64,000 nt of DNA from CAZNPH01 sp964574985 (GCA_964574985.1 CAZNPH010000018.1:1-64000), one strand, 5' to 3'; numbered from the stretch's first letter, positions 9,025 to 18,832 are shown. Notes: generated by a model from the letters alone, not told the origin. Program-made: numbers and translations.

Positions 9025-10464
9025 ATGATATACTTAAACAGTGTAATTACGACTATACTGATCATTTTCGTATTGATTACCGGACCGGGAAATAAACCCG
9101 GCGGTGATCAGGGAAATGACCGGGAAATCGAACGATATCTTTATGCCAGTTTGCATCAAAGCAAAACTTTTCATGAACCCACCACTCAGGGTTTGTTCGT
9201 GTATGACATGAATTACGGGCATAAGCTGGTGAAGGAATTTCCTGCGGTATCCTGGATATCCTTCAACCAGCATCAGAATTCCGGATGGTCCGGGGTAGGT
9301 GCTCATGCAGGGACGGGACGTTTTTTCCAGGTACAGGACGGACAGGCCATCCGGGGCTATGATATTGCCACCGGGAGGCTTCTTTGGGAGGTTTATGCCT
9401 TGAACAAACAAATGCTTGAGAAGATCGAAGATCCTGAAAAGAAGAGAGAACTGCTGAAAAAGAACTTTTCTTATATCGACCGCCGGTTCGGGGTCACCAA
9501 AGACGGAAAATACCTGTTGGTCCCGGACCGGGATTCAGGGAGAAAAGGAAGCAGTTTGGGCATTCCCATGGTAAAGGTTCTGGATGCGTCCACCGGGGAA
9601 TGGGTCCGGAATATTGTACTTTCCGATCCTGAAAACCCGAAAGCGGTTCCCGTGAATACATTTCCGCACAATGTTCATGTGATGAGCAGGTACATATACG
9701 TTTCCATGTGGAATTCGGGTTACATATATTGCATAGATCCGGGGAAACTGGAAGTGGTCAGAAGGCTTGGCCCGGTGGAAATGGAAGAAATGGAAGAAGC
9801 ACCTGAAAAAGCCTCCGGAACCAGGAAAGAGGATATCGATCAGGAGGCATACGGTTATGTAACGCTGGAACCTGAGCACAAGCTGGCCAGCATACAGCAT
9901 TTCTCAGTCGATCCCCGTGAAAAGTATGTTTTTACCGAACCGGTAAAAGCCTTCGGGATAGGGATCATTGATGTGGAAAGCGGTAAATTCCTGGGGCGGT
10001 GGGATCTTCCCGAACCTGAACCGGGATCCCTGCGGGCCAGGAGATATGCCATTAAAGAGGCGGAAGCCAATCAGCTGCACAATAAGCGCAATCATGGAAT
10101 AGCGGCCCGTCCCAACAGCTCTGAAGTCTGGATAACAGAAGACCGCTGGGGTTTTGCACATATCTGGGATGTGTCTGCCATTCCGCCCGAATACAAAGGT
10201 GCTGTTCCGGTTTTTACAGACATCAAACAACCGATCATGGATTATTCCTGGATCACTTTCAGCATCGACGGCAAATATGCATATGCCTCCAACCGGGTTA
10301 TTGACGCTGATGAACATGTGATCGTGGCCAAGCTGGACGGACTGAACGAAGCATGCCTGGAAATACAGGTCAAAGAAGGAAAGATCATCCGCACCGGTCA
10401 CGATATGGGTTCCGGACTGGATACCTGGGTCAGGGGGTATGGACCTGACACGGTTTATGAGTAA
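9025..10464 (+). CDS. Predicted exported beta-propeller protein (YncE/quinoprotein-like repeats)
   Basis: The N-terminus has a hydrophobic signal or anchor (ITTILIIFVLITG). The rest consists of repeated four-stranded blades with phrases such as YDIATGRLLWEV, VLDASTGEWVRN, IIDVESGKFLGRWDL and FSIDGKYAYASN, typical of YncE/WD/PQQ-like propellers. An acidic insert near 250-275 (EMEEMEEAPEKA) interrupts the blades. No catalytic motif is recognisable. It lies between the DJ-1 fusion and the sugar isomerase, and its stop overlaps the untrimmed 5' end of the isomerase frame. It could bind a partner protein or oxidise a sugar, but nothing proves either. Confidence 0.7.
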   Translation: MIYLNSVITTILIIFVLITGPGNKPGGDQGNDREIERYLYASLHQSKTFHEPTTQGLFVYDMNYGHKLVKEFPAVSWISFNQHQNSGWSGVGAHAGTGRFFQVQDGQAIRGYDIATGRLLWEVYALNKQMLEKIEDPEKKRELLKKNFSYIDRRFGVTKDGKYLLVPDRDSGRKGSSLGIPMVKVLDASTGEWVRNIVLSDPENPKAVPVNTFPHNVHVMSRYIYVSMWNSGYIYCIDPGKLEVVRRLGPVEMEEMEEAPEKASGTRKEDIDQEAYGYVTLEPEHKLASIQHFSVDPREKYVFTEPVKAFGIGIIDVESGKFLGRWDLPEPEPGSLRARRYAIKEAEANQLHNKRNHGIAARPNSSEVWITEDRWGFAHIWDVSAIPPEYKGAVPVFTDIKQPIMDYSWITFSIDGKYAYASNRVIDADEHVIVAKLDGLNEACLEIQVKEGKIIRTGHDMGSGLDTWVRGYGPDTVYE

Positions 10465-10501
10465 GCAATATTTTCGTTTAGATCAAACAAGATCATCCAT
10501 T

Positions 10502-11359
10502 ATGGAAAACAGAAGAGATTTTATCAAAAAGGCCTGTCTTGCCATGGGAGCCATAGGTTCCCTGGGATCTGCGTCTTATCTGTCATCATGTACTGGCAAT
10601 AAAAAAAAGGGACTCGGCATACTGACCAACACCATAAGCAACGAACTGAAAAAGGATTACAAAGCGACTCTCAGAGCGATTGCAGATATTGGTTTTTCAT
10701 TCATCGAGGGAAGCGTGCCGGAATCGGTTGAGCAACCGGTTGCTTTCAGAAAATATCTGGAAGACGTGGGCCTGCGGTGCGTATCCAAAGGCTTCGGCAT
10801 GGACAGTCTGCAGAATGAAATGGATCAATGCCTGAAGACAGCGGAAGACCTGCAGCTTGAATACATGGTATGTTACTACCCCTGGCAAACCGGAGGATCA
10901 AACATCAAACCGGATAATGTGATGAAAACCTCCGAACGCATAAACAGGGTCGGGAAAAAGATCAAGGAAGCCGGCTTCCGGTTTGCCTGGCACAATCACA
11001 GATGGGCATTCGGGAAAATCGACGATCGCCTGATCCTGGATATCATACTTGAAAATACCGATCCGCAATATTCCACCGTGGAGATGGACACTTTCTGGGT
11101 GGTCTACCCGGGATACGATCCGGTTGAAGTGTACAAAAAATATCCGGGGCGTTTTGAGCTGGTACATATCAAGGACATGAAAAACGAAAATGAAAAAAAA
11201 TCTGTTTGCCCCGGACAGGGCATCATTGATTTTGAACCCGTCATTGAGGAAGCCAAAAGATCCGGGGGATCCAGGTATTTCATCGTGGAGCATGGCGGAG
11301 CAGAAAATGAGATGGAATGTGCCAGGACCAGTTATGAATACCTCAGCAATATTTTGTAA
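10502..11359 (+). CDS. Tat-exported sugar phosphate isomerase/epimerase-like TIM barrel
   Basis: Xylose-isomerase-like TIM barrel (AP endonuclease 2 superfamily). The start ATG at 10502 gives MENRRDFIKKACLAMG, a Tat-like twin-arginine signal ending in a possible lipobox (LSSC); the frame upstream to 10439 overlaps the previous gene and is not needed. Barrel features: FAWHNHRWAF (metal-binding His), STVEMDTFWV (metal-binding Glu/Asp) and FELVHIKDMK, then FIVEHGG near the C-terminus. Related proteins act as 3-keto-glycoside lyases/epimerases or inosose-type isomerases. The Gfo/Idh/MocA oxidoreductase follows 12 bases later, so the two probably work on the same sugar in the periplasm. Confidence 0.87.
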   Translation: MENRRDFIKKACLAMGAIGSLGSASYLSSCTGNKKKGLGILTNTISNELKKDYKATLRAIADIGFSFIEGSVPESVEQPVAFRKYLEDVGLRCVSKGFGMDSLQNEMDQCLKTAEDLQLEYMVCYYPWQTGGSNIKPDNVMKTSERINRVGKKIKEAGFRFAWHNHRWAFGKIDDRLILDIILENTDPQYSTVEMDTFWVVYPGYDPVEVYKKYPGRFELVHIKDMKNENEKKSVCPGQGIIDFEPVIEEAKRSGGSRYFIVEHGGAENEMECARTSYEYLSNIL

Positions 11360-11371
11360 AACCCCATCATT

Positions 11372-12682
11372 ATGAAAGACACAAGAAGGAATTTTATCAA
11401 AAAATCATCAATCGCAGCGGCAGGATTGACAACAGCAGGATTATCAAAGGTTTCCGGTACATTGTTTACCAAAGGCCGTGTGCCACCCAGTGACCGGATC
11501 AATCTGGGACTGATCGGATGCAGGGGCCGGGGATTTAAAGTCCTGTTAGAACATCTGGAAATAGCAGGGGTAAATTGCCTGGGCATGTGTGATGTGGACA
11601 GCAACGTTATGGAAGAACGGTCGGCAGAATTAAAAAAGACCTACGGTCAAAAACCGAAGCTGTATAAGGTTTACCGGAAAATGCTGGAAGATAAGGATCT
11701 GGATGCCGTCATCATTGGCACCCCCGACCATTGGCACTGTCTGCCCACCGTGCATGCCTGTCAGGCCGGAAAGGATGTGTATGTGGAAAAACCCCTGGCC
11801 AACTCCATTGAGGAATGCAACATCATGGTCAGGGCCGCCAGGCAATACAACCGGGTAGTTCAGGTCGGACAACAGCAAAGGAGTGGAAAGATATGGCTCG
11901 ATGTCATGGATTACATCAAATCGGGCAGGATCGGTAAACTGGTTCAGATAAATGCTATACAAGGTCATTACGGATTAGCCGCAGGACCCAGGAAACACCC
12001 CGATCAGCCCGTGCCGGAAGGTGTGGATTATGATCTCTGGCTGGGGCCCGCACCCAAACGCAGCTTCAACCCCGCACGTTTTCACGGTTCATGGAGGAGT
12101 TTCTGGGATTACGGGGGAGGAAGAATGACCGATTGGGGCGTCCACCTGATCGATATGGCATTATGGGCAAATGGCACCACGTACCCGCCGTTAGAAGTGA
12201 TGGCACACGGTGGTAAATGGTATCACGTGGAAGGCCACTATGGGGAGGTATTCAATACATTGTCTGTAATATACAAGATGAAGGACCATATCATTACCTG
12301 GAATGAGAACGTAGATGCACCCAATGGACCCTATAGAACAAACCACAGGGTTGAATTTGTGGGTAGTCAAGGTAAAATCATTGCCGACAGGCACAAATGG
12401 TTTTTGTATGCCGGCGATGAGCCGGTCAAAAATGTGCCGGAATGGGATTACCCGCACGCGAAGAATTTCCTGGACTGCATCAGGACCCGGGAACAGCCTA
12501 ATTGCCCAATTGAAGCGGGCAGGAACGTTGCCCTGTACGCACACATGGGCAATATCGCCGTGCGTTCCGGTGCAGGCAGACTGGTATGGGACGATTCAAA
12601 GAACCGGTTCACCAATCATCAGAAGGCCAATGACTATATCGTCCCGGAATACCGCAAGCCATGGGAATTACCAAAAGTTTAA
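11372..12682 (+). CDS. Tat-exported Gfo/Idh/MocA-family NAD(P)-dependent oxidoreductase
   Basis: Oxidoreductase that would oxidise or reduce a sugar hydroxyl/keto group. The N-terminal Tat signal is DTRRNFIKKSSIAAAG (about 1-30). A Rossmann domain follows with NLGLIGCRGRGFKV (G-x-G-x-x-G-like) and AVIIGTPDHWHCLP; VYVEKPLANS carries the family's catalytic Lys (EKP motif) near 140. The C-terminal substrate domain includes WRSFWDYGGGRMTDWGVHLI, with the conserved Asp-x-x-x-His. Exported members are common in Bacteroidota and may bind NAD tightly. It forms a pair with the upstream isomerase; together they match the reactions expected for 3-keto-glycoside breakdown or sugar epimerisation. Confidence 0.92.
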   Translation: MKDTRRNFIKKSSIAAAGLTTAGLSKVSGTLFTKGRVPPSDRINLGLIGCRGRGFKVLLEHLEIAGVNCLGMCDVDSNVMEERSAELKKTYGQKPKLYKVYRKMLEDKDLDAVIIGTPDHWHCLPTVHACQAGKDVYVEKPLANSIEECNIMVRAARQYNRVVQVGQQQRSGKIWLDVMDYIKSGRIGKLVQINAIQGHYGLAAGPRKHPDQPVPEGVDYDLWLGPAPKRSFNPARFHGSWRSFWDYGGGRMTDWGVHLIDMALWANGTTYPPLEVMAHGGKWYHVEGHYGEVFNTLSVIYKMKDHIITWNENVDAPNGPYRTNHRVEFVGSQGKIIADRHKWFLYAGDEPVKNVPEWDYPHAKNFLDCIRTREQPNCPIEAGRNVALYAHMGNIAVRSGAGRLVWDDSKNRFTNHQKANDYIVPEYRKPWELPKV

Positions 12683-12743
12683 CAAAACCATGTAATTTGT
12701 AAGCTAAATTCATCATGGAAGATTTCACAAAATCTCACATCCC

Positions 12744-13266
12744 ATGTTTTTTGAGAATTTGGCGATAGCATTCGCTCCATTGTATATCCTTATCTGTTGC
12801 ATACTGCTAAATCGCAGGATATTGTGCAATCATTTTACGGTTGCAACGGATTTGCAGAGCTGTCACAGGTTTCTCTGCAACCTAAAGATACCGATCGTAC
12901 AGAAGTTTGGTGGCAGGGTTGGGAATAATGTAACCAGAAAAGGGATCACATGCGATTTGGAAGCATTATACAAGGAGGCAATCCGAAGCGTTTTGCTTTT
13001 TACCACAGGGGACTGGCTTCGGGGCAGTAAAAATAGCCCTGCCATTACCATTGCAGAGGATGTCTATGCTTTGTTCCGGTATGCTGGTCTGGAAGCAAGT
13101 CGTTTTGGAATGAATATTAAAATTCATAATGCTTTGGCATGGACCGGAAGGAGTGGTTCCTGGATTCCTGTATTTACAGGCAGGGTGGTATACAAATGTG
13201 GATTTGAAGGAAGAATATCTGGTGATACAGGAATCCGGACTTATTGGGCCGGTTGAAATACTATAG
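12744..13266 (+). pseudogene. Unrecognised degenerate coding remnant
   Basis: The longest frame (12744-13256, 170 codons) does not read like a protein at its start, whereas other frames contain protein-like stretches: 12764-12928 (SIVYPYLLHTAKSQDIV ... EVWWQGWE, then a stop), the main frame at about 12920-13130 (CDLEALYKEAIRS ... AEDVYALFRYAGLEASRF), and a third frame ending 13266 (LYLQAGWYTNVDLKEEYLV). The pieces follow one another in order, as expected for an old gene broken by at least two frameshifts. I do not recognise the family. It sits between the oxidoreductase and a beta-barrel-like gene. It may instead be non-coding. Confidence 0.4.
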
Positions 13267-13313
13267 TAAAAGCAAGTTAAAAAAAGAGATGTTATTGGAA
13301 ACCAGGCAAAAGT

Positions 13314-13973
13314 ATGATGACAGGATCACAGAAACAGTATAAAAACAGGATCAAAAGATATGTATTTGTAATGGCAATTATTTTCGTTGCCTGTGAAGCA
13401 TATCCTCAGTTTTACGAGGGTTGTAATATGCCAAAGAACCATCGTTTTGCGACTACTCTGGTGAGCAATGAAAATGCAGGTTTTCAGATGGGCAAGAAGT
13501 GGATGTTATCAAGCAGGAACAAATTATCCACTTCGTTGATGTATACGATCATGAATAATGACAGGGGTCATAATATTGAAAGCTGGAACAACATATACGC
13601 ATTTGAAAACAAGGTATCGTTTTTGTCCAGGACCCGGTACAATACAGCCACTTCCAATTTGACCGAGCATTTGTCTTCAACTATTTTTCCGTGCAGGACT
13701 GTGATAGTGGATATTGTGCTTTACAATTTGTATGACGGTCATTCGTTGTTCGGGGAAGAGTCCTACAAAGTATCTGTTGGGAACCGTTTTTTTGACCGGT
13801 TTCTTATCAATGCCGGCGCCGTTTTCAATGAGAACTTATTATATGGTGTATTCAATCTCAGGTTTTTATTCATTGACGGCTGGCAATGGCTGCATTTCCG
13901 TTACCAGACAAGAACGAATGCATTCAGTGCGGGGGTTTATCTGCAATTTGACAAGCTGCAGACAATCGACTAA
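13314..13973 (+). CDS. Hypothetical exported protein, probable outer-membrane beta-barrel
   Basis: A 219-residue protein of unknown family. It begins with a basic stretch and a hydrophobic signal (YVFVMAIIFVACEAYPQ). The mature part alternates aromatic and polar residues with strand-like segments, ending in YGVFNLRFLFIDGWQWLHF and FSAGVYLQFDK, which resembles closing strands of a small outer-membrane barrel. Two ATGs (13314, 13317) are both possible starts. It is 41 bases upstream of the stand-alone DJ-1 gene and may share its transcript. No catalytic motif is visible. Confidence 0.6.
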   Translation: MMTGSQKQYKNRIKRYVFVMAIIFVACEAYPQFYEGCNMPKNHRFATTLVSNENAGFQMGKKWMLSSRNKLSTSLMYTIMNNDRGHNIESWNNIYAFENKVSFLSRTRYNTATSNLTEHLSSTIFPCRTVIVDIVLYNLYDGHSLFGEESYKVSVGNRFFDRFLINAGAVFNENLLYGVFNLRFLFIDGWQWLHFRYQTRTNAFSAGVYLQFDKLQTID

Positions 13974-14014
13974 AGAGAAAAAATAACGAATATTCAACCA
14001 ATAATTAAAAGGTT

Positions 14015-14614
14015 ATGAAAAACAAGTTTGCTGCAAACGGAAAGAACATCCTGTTTCTTGCCGGTGATTATGTAGAGGACTATGAAATGATGGTGCCCTT
14101 TCAGGCGTTAAAAATGTGTGGTCACAGGGTGGAGGCTGTGTGTCCTGATAAGAAGGCCGGTGAAATGATCCGCACTTCCGTTCATTATTTTGACGGTGCC
14201 CAGACTTTCCGGGAGGATCGGGGTCATGATTTTGAGCTGAACGGCACATTTTCAGAAATAAATCCTGAAGACTACGATGCCCTGGTTATTCCCGGAGGCC
14301 GGGCTCCCGAGTACCTTCGTATGAATACCCGCGTCGTTGAAATTGCAGGTCATTTCCTGGCCGGTGGGAAGCCGGTTGCCGCCATCTGTCATGGTCCGCT
14401 CATCCTTGCGGCCACCGGTAAGCTCAAGGGATATGAAGTTACCGCATATCCGGCAATAGAACATGATTTAACGGCAAGGGGAGCCATTTGGAAGGGCGGT
14501 GATGTGGTTGGTCATAAGAACCTTGTCACGGCACCCGCGTGGCCTTCCCACCCGGAATGGCTGGCTTGTTTTTTGGCTTTGCTGAACACAAAAATCATGA
14601 ATGATGAAAATTAA
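14015..14614 (+). CDS. DJ-1/PfpI-family protein, stand-alone cytosolic form
   Basis: A 199-residue DJ-1/PfpI domain closely similar to residues 23-195 of the fusion at 7547-8995 (shared blocks TSVHYFDGAQTF, VIPGGRAPEYLRM versus VLPGGRAPEYLRM). It lacks a signal peptide, so it should be cytosolic. The nucleophile elbow AAICHGPLILA places Cys125 next to His126. It ends 14 bases inside the following beta-helix gene (overlap 14601-14614), indicating translational coupling. Possible activities in the family include deglycase/glyoxalase, protease and amidase; none is proven here. The pair of paralogues within 7 kb suggests duplication inside the locus. Confidence 0.85.
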   Translation: MKNKFAANGKNILFLAGDYVEDYEMMVPFQALKMCGHRVEAVCPDKKAGEMIRTSVHYFDGAQTFREDRGHDFELNGTFSEINPEDYDALVIPGGRAPEYLRMNTRVVEIAGHFLAGGKPVAAICHGPLILAATGKLKGYEVTAYPAIEHDLTARGAIWKGGDVVGHKNLVTAPAWPSHPEWLACFLALLNTKIMNDEN

Positions 14615-16544
14615 AATACTGATCCTGTTTCTTCTTATGCCTGTGATAAGTTTTGGTCAGAAAAATACAACCAAAGCGGGCGAACTGACCATTGAACCGC
14701 CCACATTGATCTGTTTGGGGTTTGACTGGAAAATTTCCGGGGATGAGAATGTGAACGCCCGGGTTGATGTAAAATATCGCCGGCAAGGAGAATCTGAATG
14801 GCACGATTACCTTTCTTTACTGCGAACCGGCCGGGGCCGGACCGCCGATTATGGGTACGGTAATTTTCGTGATCCCAACCATACAATGGAATACCGGATC
14901 CCGGATGGTTTTGCAGGGAGCATCATGGATCTTGACCCCAACACGGTCTATGAGGTCAGGCTGGTAATGACCGATCCCGACGGGGTTCATGGAGAAGCTG
15001 TCCGTGAACTTACACTGAGAACCCGCAGGGAGCCTGAACCTTTTGCCGGCGGGGAGATCAGGCATGTATATCCCATCGGGTATGAAGGCGAAAAGGAACA
15101 ACCTGCATATAATAACCTGATGCATGCGGTCAACGGTTTCCAGACCTGGTGCGATAATTACCAGACCATCCATCCCAATTATGCCAGGCCCGGCACCAGG
15201 ATTCTGGTGCACGGCGGCGTGCACAAAACCGATTATCATGACTACCGCGATAAGGGCGGTTTGTGGCTTCACGGCATGCAAACCTTCATTGCCGACGGCG
15301 AGCCAGGAAAGCCCATTGCCATTATGGCCGCCGGCGACGGGGAAGTCATATTCGATGCCAATGGCAGCGACCGTTATTTCAACATCGCCGCTGCTGACTA
15401 CCTGTATTTTGAAGGCATCACCGTGAGGGATACCCGGATCGCCTTTTACTGCGGTCTGCAGGGGCTGCAGGCCTGCACGGGACTGACGGTCAAGAACTGC
15501 AGAATGGAGGATGTCCAGTATGGCATCCTGGCCCAGGATGGCCGCAGTGAAAATTTCTATATTGCTGATAATGTATTTATCGGCCGCAATCCCTCCGATC
15601 GTTTCAACCCGCAGAGCAGTGGATCCAGCGGTCGTACCGAGGCGGGTTATGCGGTGAACCTTGCCGGTAAGGGCCATGTGGTCTGTTATAATTATGTTGC
15701 CAATTTCTGGGACGGCATCAATGTTTTCACCAACAGTCTGGCGGATCCGGTTTCGGGACAACAAAGCCGGGCGATCGACTTTTACAACAACGACATTTAC
15801 AATATCAATGACAATTTCATTGAAACAGACGGGGGATATGCCAACATCCGGGTTTTCAGGAACAGGTGTTTCAATGCCATGTCCCAGCCCTTGTCTGTAC
15901 AGCCGGTCTATTGCGGTCCGGTTTACTGGATACGGAACATCGTATACAACGCATCACGGGGCGCGGAAACATTTAAAATGGTGGACGGTGACAATGTCAT
16001 CATGTACCACAATACCTCCACATGCCACAATAGCCACTATACGCTGGGCAGCAATTTCAAATACATTGATTCAAGGAACAATTTGTTTATGGGCCCGACC
16101 GAATTTGTAACCGAAAGGCAGAAGGAACGCGGACTCCCAATTTTTTTGATCATGCACGATGATGAACGCAGTATAGTTGACTACAATGCATTAAGGCCGG
16201 GCTTGGATGTACCCAATATGTTTTTGCTGAAAACAGAAGAAGATGAAGTATATGCCAATACATTGAAAGAGTTTTCAAAGAAAACCGGTTTTATGCGGCA
16301 TGGGATATATGTAATGGATTACAACATGTTTATGGATGCTCCGGAGCCGGATCATGTACCTTCCAATGAGGGCAAACTGTATGATCCTGAAAACATTGAT
16401 CTCCGCCCGGAAAAGAATGCTCCTGTTATTGACAAGGGTTGTGTAATAACCGGCATCAATGAAAATTTTACCGGGAAAGCACCTGATATAGGTGCTTATG
16501 AAGCCGGAAAGGATGTTCCTCAATACGGACCCAGAAACAAATGA
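14601..16544 (+). CDS. Secreted right-handed parallel beta-helix protein (pectate-lyase-like fold)
   Basis: Exported 647-residue protein. Signal peptide: ILILFLLMPVISFGQ (1-20). Residues 25-145 form a fibronectin-III-like domain ending VYEVRLVMTDPDG. The central part (about 170-600) is a parallel beta-helix built from repeats such as YLYFEGITVRDTRIAFYCG, LTVKNCRMEDVQYGIL and FYIADNVFIGRN, the architecture of polysaccharide lyases, epimerases and some glycoside hydrolases. The C-terminal KAPDIGAYEAG is a common tail of such proteins. It shares extended near-identical blocks with the C-terminal part of the protein at 22783-25497. It overlaps both neighbours (14 and 4 bases), so it sits inside an operon. 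The substrate and catalytic residues are not evident. Confidence 0.85.
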   Translation: MMKIKILILFLLMPVISFGQKNTTKAGELTIEPPTLICLGFDWKISGDENVNARVDVKYRRQGESEWHDYLSLLRTGRGRTADYGYGNFRDPNHTMEYRIPDGFAGSIMDLDPNTVYEVRLVMTDPDGVHGEAVRELTLRTRREPEPFAGGEIRHVYPIGYEGEKEQPAYNNLMHAVNGFQTWCDNYQTIHPNYARPGTRILVHGGVHKTDYHDYRDKGGLWLHGMQTFIADGEPGKPIAIMAAGDGEVIFDANGSDRYFNIAAADYLYFEGITVRDTRIAFYCGLQGLQACTGLTVKNCRMEDVQYGILAQDGRSENFYIADNVFIGRNPSDRFNPQSSGSSGRTEAGYAVNLAGKGHVVCYNYVANFWDGINVFTNSLADPVSGQQSRAIDFYNNDIYNINDNFIETDGGYANIRVFRNRCFNAMSQPLSVQPVYCGPVYWIRNIVYNASRGAETFKMVDGDNVIMYHNTSTCHNSHYTLGSNFKYIDSRNNLFMGPTEFVTERQKERGLPIFLIMHDDERSIVDYNALRPGLDVPNMFLLKTEEDEVYANTLKEFSKKTGFMRHGIYVMDYNMFMDAPEPDHVPSNEGKLYDPENIDLRPEKNAPVIDKGCVITGINENFTGKAPDIGAYEAGKDVPQYGPRNK

Positions 16545-18832
16545 GCAATAAATTAACAGTACTTTTTCTTTTATGCCTGTTGAACGGCATGGTCGCCAAT
16601 TCCCGGCAATGGAAAGATGTTTCGCTTTCCCTGTTCAATTTAATTGAGGGGTTTGAAAGCAACAACGATGTGTTGAACCGGGAAACGGGAACCATACTTG
16701 TTATTCCCGAAACCGGTGAATTGATCGCGGTAACCAATGGGATAAACGGACTGTATTCAAGTATGGATCATGGCACTACCTGGGAAAAAATTGAAGGTGC
16801 CGGAATTAAAGGTCGGAGTTACGGGGGATTCGGGGTCAATCTCGATTATGACAATTCACGTTATGTTGTATTTATGGTTGCCCGGGGGAAGAATTTGTCA
16901 TCTACCAGCATCATTTCTTCCAATTCAAACAAGGATATCATTCATTTTGACGAACCCCAATATCTCAGGCACGATGGCTGGACGTGGGGGATGGCTGACT
17001 GGACGCGAGAAGGGATTCCGGAAGTGATTTTGGGGAAACAGCACCATGCCTGGGTGAAATTATGGTTGAGCACCGATTTTGGGAAAACCTGGAAACTGCT
17101 TGATTTTGAAAGCCGCAACCCGGGCGTAATTAACGATTCTGTTTTTGTGGCCGGCAACGATGACGGAATGTACCGGACAACCGACCAGGGCAAAAACTGG
17201 CAGAAAATAAATTCCATAAAAGTGACCGGAAAAAATCCGGTAAAATTCAGGGATGATTTTTACTGGACAACCGAACGGGGAGTAATAAGGTCATCTGACA
17301 ATGGCAAAACCTGGAAATTGCAGGGAAAAGAACTCAAAGGAGCCTTGTGGGGCCCTTATTTCGGAAAAAACAAAAACTGGATGATGGTGGTCAGTCCCGA
17401 GGGTTTCTTTATCACGCAGGACGGCGGCGAAGGATGGAAAAAAGCGGCCGGTTTTTTTAATATTCCCAACAGCAATAAGGGTGGGCAGTACAACCTGATG
17501 CATCCGACAAACAGTTATGGCTGGGACTGGAAGAACAAATTTATTTATGCTGCCGGACTCGGCGGTCATATCTATCGCAGGAAGATCGGTTCATATACGA
17601 AAGGACAGGCAAAAGCTGCCAGGCCGCTTACGATTCCCGGCGGGAAGCCTCTCATCATCCGGTCGATAAAATTTGTCAAATATGCAAGGCCCCGGTATGG
17701 CCGCAAGGATCCGGTAACAGGTGCGGTTGAAAAATATAATCGAATGGCTTGCCGGATTGTCGCTGAGAATGGGTCTTTCGGACTGGCAGACTGGAAGACC
17801 GCGGGTTCTCACAGAGCGGATCATCAGGCTGTACTGGTTACAGACACAGATGAATATCTTGCCCGGATTGAAAAAGTGCTCGTTGGCAAAGATGCCCGCG
17901 GGGTCGAACAATTGCATGACCTGTTGCCGGAGGAGGCAAAAATACTTGTGGACAGGGCTTTGTGGGATCTGATCGGCCGGGATGCAGGAAAACCTGTTCA
18001 TGCCTTATTCGGTACAAAACGGGACGAAATCAAAACATATTATTCCAAAGGGACGATAGAATCGTTTGAGGAAGTTCAGAACACATATGGTTGCGATGCC
18101 TGGAAAATCCATGCGTGGCCGCAGGAAAAAGAAGAAGAACTTAGAAAAGGGGCCACCATGCACGACCATGAACCTCCTTTGACTCCTTCTTCGCGTTGCA
18201 TTGAATTTTTCAAACAAGCAAGAGGAGCAGTGGGTGAGGGAGTGACCATTATTGCCGATTGCCATTATCACTTTATCGATGAAGATGATATTCAATGGAC
18301 CGGTGAAGACGCAATGGAACTGGCCAAAGGCCTGGAAAAACTTGATGTTCTCTGGATGGAGGGCCTGCCCTTTGTTACAGACCGCCCCGACTTGTACAAA
18401 CTTTTAAAAAAAGAAGTTCCGGGATTGTGTCTTCAGCAGGAATTCCCCAACAGTTTATCAGATATACCCATGGTGTCAGCAGGGATGGATGAGTACCCGG
18501 AAGTGATCGATGTACAGGCGGCAGATCCCATCACCATGAGTTTCACGGAGCAGGTCCGTTTTGCGCGTTGGTGCATTGAAAACGGCAAGTTCTTTGACTC
18601 GCACTGGCCCGATTATACCAGTTTGCAGCTTGCCGCTGCCATGACTGGCGACCAGTATCCGTTATTTGAAGTCGGATCGGGGAATCACCGTGATATGAAA
18701 GTCGGAAACGGAAAGCTTTCTGCACCCACCGAGCCGGGATTGATGCCCATTCGGTTTTCTGTAAACAATAAAAAGGATTGGCAAATAGCGGACTGGGAGT
18801 ATATACTTCAACATAAAATTGATCATGAATAA
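16541..18832 (+). CDS. Fusion of an Asp-box beta-propeller with an enolase-superfamily enzyme
   Basis: Residues 1-21 are a signal peptide. Residues 22-350 form a Ycf48/sialidase-like propeller with Asp-box-type repeats (SSMDHGTTW at 73-81, STDFGKTW at 177-184, TTDQGKNW at 213-220, SSDNGKTW at 251-258). Residues about 371-763 are a mandelate-racemase/muconate-lactonising enzyme domain with the expected residues: Lys522 (WKIH), metal ligands Asp573 (IIADCHYH), Glu607 (LWMEGLP) and Glu634 (LQQEFPN), and His688 (DSHWPDY). Such enzymes usually dehydrate or racemise sugar acids in the cytosol; export and fusion are unusual. It starts by a 4-base overlap with the beta-helix gene and overlaps the next gene by 14 bases. 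Confidence 0.82.
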   Translation: MSNKLTVLFLLCLLNGMVANSRQWKDVSLSLFNLIEGFESNNDVLNRETGTILVIPETGELIAVTNGINGLYSSMDHGTTWEKIEGAGIKGRSYGGFGVNLDYDNSRYVVFMVARGKNLSSTSIISSNSNKDIIHFDEPQYLRHDGWTWGMADWTREGIPEVILGKQHHAWVKLWLSTDFGKTWKLLDFESRNPGVINDSVFVAGNDDGMYRTTDQGKNWQKINSIKVTGKNPVKFRDDFYWTTERGVIRSSDNGKTWKLQGKELKGALWGPYFGKNKNWMMVVSPEGFFITQDGGEGWKKAAGFFNIPNSNKGGQYNLMHPTNSYGWDWKNKFIYAAGLGGHIYRRKIGSYTKGQAKAARPLTIPGGKPLIIRSIKFVKYARPRYGRKDPVTGAVEKYNRMACRIVAENGSFGLADWKTAGSHRADHQAVLVTDTDEYLARIEKVLVGKDARGVEQLHDLLPEEAKILVDRALWDLIGRDAGKPVHALFGTKRDEIKTYYSKGTIESFEEVQNTYGCDAWKIHAWPQEKEEELRKGATMHDHEPPLTPSSRCIEFFKQARGAVGEGVTIIADCHYHFIDEDDIQWTGEDAMELAKGLEKLDVLWMEGLPFVTDRPDLYKLLKKEVPGLCLQQEFPNSLSDIPMVSAGMDEYPEVIDVQAADPITMSFTEQVRFARWCIENGKFFDSHWPDYTSLQLAAAMTGDQYPLFEVGSGNHRDMKVGNGKLSAPTEPGLMPIRFSVNNKKDWQIADWEYILQHKIDHE

